From Agromyces cerinus subsp. cerinus (GTDB taxonomy: Bacteria; Actinomycetota; Actinomycetes; Actinomycetales; Microbacteriaceae): 64,000 bases of DNA. Location: positions 620,001 through 684,000 of the forward strand of contig NZ_FSRJ01000003.1 in the NCBI RefSeq assembly GCF_900142065.1, read 5' to 3'. The notes beneath the pieces were generated by a model. It saw nothing but the letters and a program-made list of their open reading frames with translations. It made no database searches and was not told the DNA's origin. Both the position numbers and the translations under genes were made by a program. Below, piece after piece: positions 24,811-32,631 of this stretch (the stretch's first letter is position 1; each line of letters opens with the position of its first letter).

Positions 24811-24951
24811 GAGGAATCCTACTCGTCCATGCCTGCGGTGCCCCGCGTGGCGCGTTGTCTCCGCGCGACGGGTGGGATAGAAATACGAGTCGGGGCTGGC
24901 TCACGGGGGTGGCGGCTCGCCCCCTGTCGCCGTCTCGAAGGGAAAGCACCC

Positions 24952-25116
24952 GTGAAGTGGCTCAAGGGCATCGCCGTGGCGTTGGTCGTGATCTTCGCCT
25001 TGTTCTACATGATCAGTCGTCCTGAAGACGCTGCGAACGTCGTGCAGGGTGCGTTCGGCGCGGTCGTCTCGGCCACCGAGGCCGTCGGCAGGTTCTTCAG
25101 CTCGCTCGCCTCATGA
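24952..25116 (+). CDS. Small membrane protein, 54 aa
   Basis: A short protein with one N-terminal helix (GIAVALVVIFALFYMIS) and an amphipathic remainder. GTG 24952 follows GAAGGGAAA at good spacing. The stop is 4 bp before the next ATG, so it is probably co-transcribed with the PH-domain gene. Small proteins of this look precede PH-domain membrane genes in related genomes, but I cannot name a family. Confidence 0.68.
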   Translation: MKWLKGIAVALVVIFALFYMISRPEDAANVVQGAFGAVVSATEAVGRFFSSLAS

Positions 25117-25120
25117 CGCC

Positions 25121-25780
25121 ATGAGCGTGTTCGGGTTCGATCCGCGCGTCGAGCGCCACCTCATCGCCGATGAGGGCGAGGTGATCGTCGACGAGGTGCG
25201 CAAGCACTGGGCCGCGGTCGTCGGAGCCGTCCTCGAGATGTGCGCGGCCGTACCCGCCCTGATCCTGCTGGCCTGGGTGCCGCAGCAGTTGTACTGGTTC
25301 CCGCTCTTCCTCGCGCTCTTCCTCTTCCTGCATGGACTCTGGCGGGTCCTGCAGGCTCGCATGGATCGCTTCGTGATCACGAACATGCGCGTGTTCCGCG
25401 TGCACGGCATCCTGTCGCAGCGCATCGCGACCATGCCGATCTCCCGAATCCTCGACATCTCGGTGCACACGCCGCTCATCGGCCGGGTCTTCGGCTACGG
25501 GCATTTCGTCTTCGAGTCCGCCGCTCAGGACCAGGGTCTCCGCGAGATCCGCTTCGTCGGGTCGCCCGACCAGCGCGGCGCCACGATCCAGCGGGTCATC
25601 CAGCGATCGGGCCTGCGCGGCCCCGCCCGACAGATGGGTCGCAGCGAGCAGTTCGACACGGCCCCCGCGCCCGCGCCGGCGCCGCAGCGCTACGACCCCG
25701 CGCCGCAGCCCGATCGCTACGACACGACCCCGCCGCGCGACCCGAACGACACCGCCGAGATGCCCTGGTGGCGGTCGTAG
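25121..25780 (+). CDS. PH-domain membrane protein
   Basis: A 219-aa protein with two hydrophobic helices near residues 30-75 followed by a bacterial PH-like (YdbT/DUF304-type) domain (RMDRFVITNMRVFRVHGILSQRIATMPISRILDI). The C-terminal ~50 residues are rich in Pro, Ala, Asp and Arg and look disordered. ATG 25121 was chosen over upstream extension because the longer form overlaps the preceding gene. The molecular role is unknown. Confidence 0.85.
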   Translation: MSVFGFDPRVERHLIADEGEVIVDEVRKHWAAVVGAVLEMCAAVPALILLAWVPQQLYWFPLFLALFLFLHGLWRVLQARMDRFVITNMRVFRVHGILSQRIATMPISRILDISVHTPLIGRVFGYGHFVFESAAQDQGLREIRFVGSPDQRGATIQRVIQRSGLRGPARQMGRSEQFDTAPAPAPAPQRYDPAPQPDRYDTTPPRDPNDTAEMPWWRS

Positions 25781-25860
25781 GCCGTCGATTTCTCGCACCG
25801 GCCCTCGGCGGGTACCATTGACAGGCCCCCGGTTGTGTGCAGAACGTGGTCGGGTGCGAT

Positions 25861-25945
25861 GGCGAGTTACCCAAGCGGCCAAAGGGATCTGACTGTAAAT
25901 CAGACTGCTCAGCATTCGGGGGTTCGAATCCCTCACTCGCCACCA
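25861..25945 (+). tRNA. tRNA-Tyr (anticodon GTA)
   Basis: The acceptor arms GGCGAGT (25861-25867) and ACTCGCC (25935-25941) pair fully. The anticodon GTA is at 25895-25897 in a CTGTAAA loop; a long variable arm follows, as in bacterial tRNA-Tyr; the T-loop GGTTCGAATCC is intact. CCA is encoded (25943-25945). Confidence 0.96.
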
Positions 25946-25948
25946 AAG

Positions 25949-25972
25949 AAGCCCCGGTCAGCCGGGGCTTTC
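25949..25972 (+). terminator. Rho-independent terminator after tRNA-Tyr
   Basis: AAGCCCCGG (25949-25957), loop TCAG, CCGGGGCTT (25962-25970), then TTC. A 9-bp GC-rich stem with a short T-run, starting 3 bp after the tRNA CCA end. Confidence 0.85.
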
Positions 25973-26040
25973 GTGGTTTCACGGCCGAGAATCGCGGATG
26001 CCGCGGTGCGGCGTTCATCTCGTCGGGCTAGCGTGTCGGC

Positions 26041-26856
26041 ATGAGAGACGACGCATCCGCTGCCCTGCTCGACCTCGCCCGCGGCATCGCCCTGCAGGCG
26101 GCGGAGTTCGCGCTCGACGCCCGGCGCGGCGGCGTGAGCGTTGCCGCGACGAAGTCGTCGCCCGTCGATGTCGTCACCTCGGTGGATCGCGACACTGAGG
26201 CGCTCATCCGCCGGCTCGTGCTCGAGGCGCGTCCCGATGACGGCATCGTCGGCGAGGAGGACGACACGCGAGTCGGCACCACCGGCGTCAACTGGGTCGT
26301 CGACCCGATCGACGGCACCGTGAACTTCCTCTACGGCATCCCCGCCTGGTCGATCAGCATCGCCGTGGTTGAAGGGTCGGACGACCCGACGCGATGGCGG
26401 GCGCTCGCCGGCGTGGTCGTCAACCCGAGCACCGGCGAGGTCTTCGAGGCGAGCGCAGGCGGCGGGGCCCGGCTCGACGGACGACGGTTGACGGTGAACA
26501 CGGATGTCCCGCTCAGCCATGCCCTCGTCGGCACCGGCTTCTCGTACTCGGCCGAGGCTCGTCGTGCGCAGGCCGAGGTGCTGCTCGAGCTGCTGCCGCT
26601 CGCGCGGGACATCCGTCGTATGGGGTCGGGGGCGCTCGACCTCTGCTCGGTCGCGGCCGGTCGCCTCGACGCGTACTACGAGCGCGGGCTGAACCCGTGG
26701 GATCACGCCGCCGGCGCATTGATCGCGCAGGAGGCCGGCGCGCGGGTCGGCGGACCGCGCGGGGGAGCCGTCACTGCCGAGCTCGTGCTGGCCGCGGCGC
26801 CGGCGCTGTACGAGGAGATCGCCGCGGCATTGCGACGCGCCGGAGTCGACGCCTGA
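26041..26856 (+). CDS. Inositol monophosphatase family protein
   Basis: A 271-aa Mg-dependent phosphatase. Metal-binding motifs are present: GEEDD (residues ~75-79), DPIDGTVNF (~88-96), and the C-terminal GLNPWDHAAGALIAQEAGA signature. Substrates in the family include inositol-1-phosphate, histidinol-phosphate and fructose-1,6-bisphosphate, and sequence alone does not decide. ATG 26041 is 6 bp after TAGCGT (26029-26034), a leaderless start. Confidence 0.9.
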   Translation: MRDDASAALLDLARGIALQAAEFALDARRGGVSVAATKSSPVDVVTSVDRDTEALIRRLVLEARPDDGIVGEEDDTRVGTTGVNWVVDPIDGTVNFLYGIPAWSISIAVVEGSDDPTRWRALAGVVVNPSTGEVFEASAGGGARLDGRRLTVNTDVPLSHALVGTGFSYSAEARRAQAEVLLELLPLARDIRRMGSGALDLCSVAAGRLDAYYERGLNPWDHAAGALIAQEAGARVGGPRGGAVTAELVLAAAPALYEEIAAALRRAGVDA

Positions 26857-26989
26857 TCCGCAATCGCTGATCGCCGCGGATGCCGTGGACTTGCAGCGTT
26901 CTGACAGGTGGAAATCGTTGTTCGACATGGCATGCGCAGTCGAGACCGGGTAGTCTTTACCAACCTGTTATCCCGGCGTCACCGTCGAG

Positions 26990-29005
26990 ATGCCCACCTC
27001 CCAGACCTGTTCGATCCCTACGAAGCCGAGAGTTTCCCCCCACGTGCTCGAGTCCCCCCTCGTGCCCGACGATTCCACGCCAGGCACCCAGGCCCTTTCG
27101 CGGCCCGAGCGACCCCTGACTCGTCGTGAACTCCGTGAGCGCGAGGCGGCCGTGACGGCTGCGGCGCAGCAGGCCGTGGCGATCGGGCAGCACGGAATGG
27201 CGGCGGCGCAGTCGGCATCGGTTGCGCAGGCGGCGCCGGTTGCGGCGGATGCCTCGTGGCAGGCGCTCGTGACTCCTGCGGTTGCGTCCGCTCCCGCGTA
27301 CACGCAGGCTGCCGCCCAAGCGCCGGCCTACGCGCCCGCAGCGGTGTTCACCCCGGCACCCGCGCCCGCTCCGATGGCTGCGGCTGCTCCGGTGTTCACC
27401 CCGGCCCCAGTCGCACAAGCGGCCGCTCCTGCCTCGGCGTCTCCCGCGGCTCCGTGGTATCCCGACCAGACTCCGGCGCCGGTCGCGACCGGCGGGCTGC
27501 GGCCCAGGCGCTCGGCTCCCGAGGCTCCGCAGTTGCCGGCTCCGTCGGGTCTCCTCGAACATCCGGCCCCCTCCGAACACTCGTCTGACGCAGTCTCAGT
27601 CGCATCCGCACTCGCGACAACTCCCGCAACATCCGCAACTCCCGCTCCGAAGCCCCAGGCCGAGCCGGTCGACCACTCGGTCGACAGGAACTCGGCCTTC
27701 GCCGTTTCGCGGGCGGACTCCGCTTCACGTGCGGTCCGTGATGCGCCGGCAGGGTCGACGTCCGAGCCGAGCATCGGATTCGACGCGCTCTTCGCCGGAC
27801 TCGGAGACGAGACCGAGGCGGCCGAGCCCGTGGGGCGCCGCGCGGAGGCATCCGCTCGGTCGGCCCGCCCGTCGCGCGCCGAGCGCAAGGCCGAGAAGGC
27901 TGCGAAGGCGACGAAGGCCGGCAAGGCGACGAAGGCTGTGGCGGCCGAGCGGCCCGCACGTTCCGCCGCTCCGGTGCGGCCCCCGGTCGCGCCGATCCCG
28001 ACGCCCGACGCCGGTGCTTCGGCGACCGACGACTTCGCCGCCGTGATCGCCGCCTCGGCGATGGCCCGCATGGCCGACAGCGCGCCCGTGCCGATCCCCG
28101 CGCCCGAGTCGCAGGAGTTCGCACCCACTTCGGTCTGGCAGCCCTCGACCGGCGTCGCCGCGGCCGAGCAGCGGCCGCGTCGTTCGCCCGGCGCCGACTT
28201 CGTCGGTGCACGGCGGTCGACCGGGCGCGACGCATCGGGCTCCGACACAGCGGCCGCGACGCCCAGGCCGCCGGCCAAGCGACGGGTGAAGCGTGCCGGG
28301 CGGGTCGCCCGCATGTCGAGCGGCTTCGCGGCGATGAGCTTCGCGGCGCTGCTCGCGGTCACCACCTCGGTGCCCTCGCTCTCGCTGCTGTCGCCCGCCG
28401 ACGTGCAGGCCATGGCGCTCGAGCGGGCGAACGTCGGCACCGAGCCCGGTCAGCAGGTCGAGATCAACGGAGGCGCCCTCGCGCAGACCGTGCAGCGCGA
28501 CGGCTACGAGACGCAGACCATCGACGAGTACGCCCGCGCGGCCGGCATCCGGCCAGAGGCGACGTTCACGAACAACCCGTCGGGCACGATCCAGTGGCCG
28601 TTCGCGGTCGGCGTGCACATCGGCGACCGCTTCGGCTACCGCGACTGCGCCGGCTGCTCGAGCGACCACGGCGGCCAGGACTTCAACCCGGGCCTCGGCG
28701 CCGAGATCCAGGCGATCGCCGACGGCGTCGTCGCGAACTCGACGGACTCCGGCGGATCGCTCGGCGTGGTCATGATGATCGATCACATGATCGACGGCGA
28801 GCTCGTCACGAGCGTCTACGCGCACATGGAGTACGAGTCGCGTCGCTTCGAGGTCGGCGACACGGTCAGCGTCGGCGACGTCATCGGCAACACCGGCGAC
28901 ACCGGCATGTCGACGGGGCCGCACCTGCACTTCGAGATCCGCCTCGGAGGCATGGACGGCACCAAGGTCGACCCGCTCGACTGGCTGTACGCGAACACCA
29001 ACTGA
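26990..29005 (+). CDS. M23 family metallopeptidase with long disordered N-terminus
   Basis: A 671-aa protein. About 430 N-terminal residues are low-complexity Ala/Pro/Ser/Glu with a Lys/Ala repeat (KAEKAAKATKAGKATKA). One membrane helix follows (FAAMSFAALLAVTTSVPSLSLL, ~445-466). The C-terminal LytM/M23 domain has the Zn ligands HGGQD, YAHM and HLHFE, so it should cleave or bind peptidoglycan outside the membrane. The long N-terminus would be cytoplasmic. The start is uncertain: ATG 26990 lies 33 bp after TAGTCT (26951-26956); GTG 27044 and 27062 are alternatives. Confidence 0.87.
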   Translation: MPTSQTCSIPTKPRVSPHVLESPLVPDDSTPGTQALSRPERPLTRRELREREAAVTAAAQQAVAIGQHGMAAAQSASVAQAAPVAADASWQALVTPAVASAPAYTQAAAQAPAYAPAAVFTPAPAPAPMAAAAPVFTPAPVAQAAAPASASPAAPWYPDQTPAPVATGGLRPRRSAPEAPQLPAPSGLLEHPAPSEHSSDAVSVASALATTPATSATPAPKPQAEPVDHSVDRNSAFAVSRADSASRAVRDAPAGSTSEPSIGFDALFAGLGDETEAAEPVGRRAEASARSARPSRAERKAEKAAKATKAGKATKAVAAERPARSAAPVRPPVAPIPTPDAGASATDDFAAVIAASAMARMADSAPVPIPAPESQEFAPTSVWQPSTGVAAAEQRPRRSPGADFVGARRSTGRDASGSDTAAATPRPPAKRRVKRAGRVARMSSGFAAMSFAALLAVTTSVPSLSLLSPADVQAMALERANVGTEPGQQVEINGGALAQTVQRDGYETQTIDEYARAAGIRPEATFTNNPSGTIQWPFAVGVHIGDRFGYRDCAGCSSDHGGQDFNPGLGAEIQAIADGVVANSTDSGGSLGVVMMIDHMIDGELVTSVYAHMEYESRRFEVGDTVSVGDVIGNTGDTGMSTGPHLHFEIRLGGMDGTKVDPLDWLYANTN

Positions 29006-29006
29006 C

Positions 29007-29324
29007 GTGCGGCCGCACGTGCACGGCCGCACGGTCGATGACGAGACCCGTTGCGTGCACTACGCGACGGCGGTCGACATCATCGCGATCCGGTTCGCCT
29101 GCTGCGATCGCTACTACCCGTGCCACGCCTGCCATGAGGAGGCGGAGTCGCACCCGGTCGTGCGTCGGCCGCGCGCCGAATGGGACGCGCCCGGCATCCT
29201 CTGCGGTGCCTGCGGCACCGAGCTCTCCGTGAACGAGTACCGCGCCGGCGAGTCGTGCCCGAGCTGCGCCGCGGCCTTCAACCCGCGCTGCCGCCTGCAC
29301 TGGGACCTCTACTTCGAGCAGTAG
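29007..29324 (+). CDS. CHY zinc-finger protein
   Basis: A 105-aa protein with the CHY-type zinc-ligand pattern: CVHYATAVDIIAIRF, CCDRYYPCHACHEE, ILCGACGTELS and SCPSCAAAFNPRCRLHW. At least ten Cys/His residues would hold two or three zinc ions. Stand-alone bacterial copies have no clear role. The GTG start is one base after the M23 stop, so it is probably translated with that gene. A strong hairpin follows. Confidence 0.88.
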   Translation: MRPHVHGRTVDDETRCVHYATAVDIIAIRFACCDRYYPCHACHEEAESHPVVRRPRAEWDAPGILCGACGTELSVNEYRAGESCPSCAAAFNPRCRLHWDLYFEQ

Positions 29325-29333
29325 GCGCGTCGC

Positions 29334-29357
29334 GCGGCCGGAGCAGTCTCCGGCCGC
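29334..29357. terminator. Hairpin between convergent genes
   Basis: GCGGCCGGAG (29334-29343), loop CAGT, CTCCGGCCGC (29348-29357): a perfect 10-bp stem midway between the CHY gene stop and the convergent GH13 gene stop. There is no T-run, but the position suits a bidirectional terminator. Confidence 0.65.
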
Positions 29358-29381
29358 ACAGACGCCGCGCGGGTCGAACCG

Positions 29382-31058
29382 CTAGGCCGTGAGCCAGACC
29401 GTCGTGTCGGCGGGCAGTGCCCGACCCTCGAAGGGCTCGCTCGAGAGCAGCACCTCGCCTGCCGGCAGTTCGACGGATGCGTCGCCGGCATTGGCGATCA
29501 CGACGACGTCGCCGTTGCGGAACGCGATGACGGACTCGGGGAAGCCGGGGAGCCACTCGAGCGCGCCCGCGCCGAGGTCGTGCGCGCGCCGCAGTGCAAG
29601 GGCGTCGCGGTAGAGCGAGAGCGTCGAGTCGGGGTCGCCCTGCTGCACGTCACGTGCGAGCTCGGCCCACTGCTCGGGCTGGGGGAGCCACGAGGCATCC
29701 GTCGGGCCGAAGCCGTACGAGGGTGCCGTCGACTCCCAGGGCAGCGGTACGCGGCATCCGTCGCGCCCGTAGCGCTCACCGCTCGTGCGGAACCACGTCG
29801 GGTCCTGGCGGGCGTCGTCGGGCACGTCGATGACCTCGGGCAGGCCGAGCTCCTCGCCCTGGTAGAGGTAGACCGAACCGGGCAGCGCGAGCATGAGCGC
29901 GGTCGCGGCGCGAGCGCGGCGGAGGCCGGGCTCGTACTCGGGCAGGCCCTTCGAGCGCGGCCCGAGGCCGTGACCCTGGGGGTTCGCCTCGGTGACCGAG
30001 AGCCGGGTCGCGTGGCGCACGACGTCATGGTTCGAGAGCACCCAGGTCGAGGGTGCGCCGACCGCGGCGAACGCGGCGAGCGAGTCGTCGATGACGCTGC
30101 GCAGGGCGTCGGCGTTCCACGGCGTCTCGAGGTAGGCGAAGTTGAACGCCTGGTGCATCTCGTCGGGGCGCACCCAGTTCGCGAGCCGCGAGAGCGGGTC
30201 GACCCATGCCTCGGCTGCGAGGATGCGGTCGTCGGGGTACTCGTCGAGCAGCGTCCGCCAGTCGCGGTAGATCTCGTGCACGCCGTCCTGGCCCCAGTAC
30301 GGCGCACTGTCGCCGGGTTCTGCCGAGATCTCGGGCTCGAGCGGCATGCCGGATGTCGCAGCACCGCCCATGCTGCCGCCCTCTGCCGGGGGAGTGAAGT
30401 CGGGCAGGCCGTCGGCCTTGATCATGCCGTGGGCGACGTCGACGCGGAAGCCGTCGACACCGCGGTCGAGCCAGAAGCGCAGGATGTTGCGGAACTCCTC
30501 GCGCACCTCGTCGTTCGTCCAGTCGAAGTCGGGCTGCGAGCTGTCGAAGAGGTGCAGGTACCACTGCCCGGGCGTGCCGTCGGCTTCGACGATGCGGGTC
30601 CATGCCGGCCCGCCGAAGACGGACTCCCAGTTGTTGGGCGCCTCGGCGCCGTCGGCCCCGCGGCCGTCGCGGAACAGGTAGCGGGCGCGCTCGGCGCTGC
30701 CGGGCGCTGCGGCGAGCGCCGCCTGGAACCACTCGTGCGCGTCGGAGGAGTGGTTCGGCACGAGGTCGACGATGACGCGGATGCCGCGGGCGTGCGCCTC
30801 GGCGACCATCGCGTCGAAGTCGGCGAGGGTGCCGAAGAGCGGGTCGACGTCGCAGTAGTCGGCGACGTCGTAGCCGGCGTCCCGCTGGGGCGAGGTGTAG
30901 AAGGGGGAGAGCCAGATCGCGTCGATGCCGAGCTCCTGCAGCGCACCGAGGCGCGAGGTGATGCCGGCGAGGTCGCCCATGCCGTCGCCGTTCGCGTCGG
31001 CGAACGACCGGGGGTAGATCTGGTAGATCGCGGCGGTGCGCCACCATTCGGAAGTCAT
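29382..31058 (-). CDS. GH13 alpha-glucosidase / oligo-1,6-glucosidase-like
   Basis: A 558-aa cytoplasmic alpha-glycosidase. The four GH13 conserved regions are visible: VIVDLVPNHSS, GVDGFRVDVAH (nucleophile Asp), ILAAEAWVDP (acid Glu) and VLSNHDVVRH. The N-terminal WWRTAAIYQIYPRSFADANGDGMGDL is typical of alpha-glucosidases and oligo-1,6-glucosidases. ATG 31058 fits this family start. It diverges from the sugar-binding protein gene over a 262-bp region with possible repressor sites, so it should degrade sugars brought in by that transporter. Confidence 0.9.
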   Translation of the reverse strand: MTSEWWRTAAIYQIYPRSFADANGDGMGDLAGITSRLGALQELGIDAIWLSPFYTSPQRDAGYDVADYCDVDPLFGTLADFDAMVAEAHARGIRVIVDLVPNHSSDAHEWFQAALAAAPGSAERARYLFRDGRGADGAEAPNNWESVFGGPAWTRIVEADGTPGQWYLHLFDSSQPDFDWTNDEVREEFRNILRFWLDRGVDGFRVDVAHGMIKADGLPDFTPPAEGGSMGGAATSGMPLEPEISAEPGDSAPYWGQDGVHEIYRDWRTLLDEYPDDRILAAEAWVDPLSRLANWVRPDEMHQAFNFAYLETPWNADALRSVIDDSLAAFAAVGAPSTWVLSNHDVVRHATRLSVTEANPQGHGLGPRSKGLPEYEPGLRRARAATALMLALPGSVYLYQGEELGLPEVIDVPDDARQDPTWFRTSGERYGRDGCRVPLPWESTAPSYGFGPTDASWLPQPEQWAELARDVQQGDPDSTLSLYRDALALRRAHDLGAGALEWLPGFPESVIAFRNGDVVVIANAGDASVELPAGEVLLSSEPFEGRALPADTTVWLTA

Positions 31059-31089
31059 GCGGAAACTGTACGTCATCCCGATACATGAT

Positions 31090-31105
31090 GGAAACGCTTG
31101 CAGTT
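31090..31105. promoter_or_regulatory. Candidate operator GAAACGCTTGCA
   Basis: GGAAACGCTTGCAGTT lies 32 bp upstream of the GH13 start and shares CGCTTGCA with the palindrome at 31191. LacI-family operators often have this form. It could control the leftward gene. Confidence 0.45.
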
Positions 31106-31155
31106 CGCACACGTCACGCGATGGTTACGAACCGGTATCAATGCGCGCTGCCCGG

Positions 31156-31207
31156 TTTGGTAATGAGACGGTGGCAAGGTATACCTGTAATCGCTTGCAC
31201 CAAGCGA
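31156..31207 (+). promoter_or_regulatory. malE promoter with palindromic operator
   Basis: A -35-like TTTGGT (31156-31161) and a -10-like TATACC (31180-31185) with an 18-bp spacer are followed at once by TCGCTTG-CAC-CAAGCGA (31191-31207), a palindrome with perfect 7-bp arms at the expected start point. This is a classic repressor position and suits a MalR/LacI-type regulator. Confidence 0.55.
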
Positions 31208-31320
31208 GCACTCCATACGGAAGAACGGCCTTTCGGGCGCGGTGCCCCGTTTCACAGCGGAACGGGGAGACTCATCCAGGCGAAGGCGCCGATCTCACGC
31301 ACACTGAGAAGGGCACACCA

Positions 31321-32553
31321 ATGAGGGTGAACAAGAAGAGCCTCCTCGCCGCCGGAGCCGTCGCAGTCATCGCGACCCTCGGTCTCGCGAGCTGCGCAGG
31401 CGGCGACAGCGGCTCCGAAGGCGAGGCCTCGTCGAGCGGCACGCTGACCGTCTGGGTCGACGCCGAGCGTGTCGACGCGCTGCAGGCAGCTGCCGACGCC
31501 TACTCCGAGGAGAAGGGCGTCAAGGTCGAGCTCGTCGGCAAGGACAACGCCGACATCAAGGACGACTTCATCCAGCAGGTTCCGACCGGCAAGGGCCCCG
31601 ACATCACCATGGGCGCCCACGACTGGCTCGGCGAGCTCTCGACCAACGGCGTCGTCGCCCCGATCGAGCTCGGCGACTCCGCTGCCGACTACCTCCCCGT
31701 CGCGATCGACGCGTCGACCTACGAGGGCACGACCTACATGCTCCCCTACGCGGTGGAGAACATCGCGGTGCTCCGCAACGCCGACCTCGTTCCCGAGGCC
31801 GCCACGAGCTTCGACGACATGATCGCCAAGGGCCAGGCCGCCGGCCTCACCCACCCGTTCGTCGTGGAGCAGGGTGCAGAGGGCAACCCCTACCACCTGT
31901 ACCCCTTCCAGACCGCGTTCGGTGCTCCCGTCTTCGGCACCACCGACGAGGGCTACGACCCGACCGACCTGCAGATCGGCAACGCGGGCGGCGAGCAGTT
32001 CGCCACGTGGCTCGGCAGCCAGGGCAAGAACGGCACCGGCGTCTTCAACACCGACATCGACGGTGACATCGCCAAGCAGGCCTTCATCGACGGCACCGCG
32101 GCCTTCTGGCTGACCGGCCCGTGGAACGTCGGCGCAGCGACCGACGCCGGCATCAACGTCGCGATCGACACCGTGCCGAGCCCGACCGCCGAGGTCGCTT
32201 CGCCGTTCGCCGGTGTCAAGGGCTTCTTCGTCTCGTCCGAGTCGAAGAACAAGGTCGCCGCGAACGACTTCCTCGTCAACTACATCGGCACCGAAGACGT
32301 TCAGCTCGAGCTCTTCAAGGCCGGCAACGTGCTCCCCGCCCTCTCGGCTGCCGCTGAGACCGCGTCGAGCGACCCGATCGTCGCCGGCTTCGCAGCCGTC
32401 GGCGCCGAGGCCGTGCCGATGCCCGCGATCCCCGCGATGGGCGCCGTGTGGCAGTACTGGGGCATCGCCGAGGCCGACATCATCAACGGTGCCGACCCGG
32501 TCACGACGTGGCAGAAGCTTGCCGCCGACGTGCAGGCCGCGATCAGCAAGTAA
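31321..32553 (+). CDS. malE: Maltose/maltodextrin-type ABC transporter substrate-binding lipoprotein
   Basis: A 410-aa extracellular solute-binding protein. A basic signal peptide ends in the lipobox LASC (Cys ~24), so the mature protein is lipid-anchored. The fold features LTVWVDAERVDALQAAADAYSEEKGVKVEL, GPDITMGAHDWLGELSTNG and the FWLTGPWNV block resemble MalE. RBS AGAAGGG precedes ATG 31321. It is the first gene of malE-malF-malG-GH13. The exact sugar is inferred from its GH13 neighbours. Confidence 0.88.
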   Translation: MRVNKKSLLAAGAVAVIATLGLASCAGGDSGSEGEASSSGTLTVWVDAERVDALQAAADAYSEEKGVKVELVGKDNADIKDDFIQQVPTGKGPDITMGAHDWLGELSTNGVVAPIELGDSAADYLPVAIDASTYEGTTYMLPYAVENIAVLRNADLVPEAATSFDDMIAKGQAAGLTHPFVVEQGAEGNPYHLYPFQTAFGAPVFGTTDEGYDPTDLQIGNAGGEQFATWLGSQGKNGTGVFNTDIDGDIAKQAFIDGTAAFWLTGPWNVGAATDAGINVAIDTVPSPTAEVASPFAGVKGFFVSSESKNKVAANDFLVNYIGTEDVQLELFKAGNVLPALSAAAETASSDPIVAGFAAVGAEAVPMPAIPAMGAVWQYWGIAEADIINGADPVTTWQKLAADVQAAISK

Positions 32554-32563
32554 CGACTGAGCA

Positions 32564-32602
32564 GCTCCGGGCCGGATGCCGCAACGGCATCCGGCCCGGA
32601 GC
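32564..32602 (+). terminator. Perfect 18-bp intercistronic hairpin malE-malF
   Basis: GCTCCGGGCCGGATGCCG (32564-32581), loop CAA, CGGCATCCGGCCCGGAGC (32585-32602). No T-run follows, so it is probably an mRNA stabiliser or partial terminator that keeps malE expression above malF and malG. Confidence 0.7.
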
Positions 32603-32631
32603 ACTCACGTTCGACGAGAAGAGCGAGCAGG

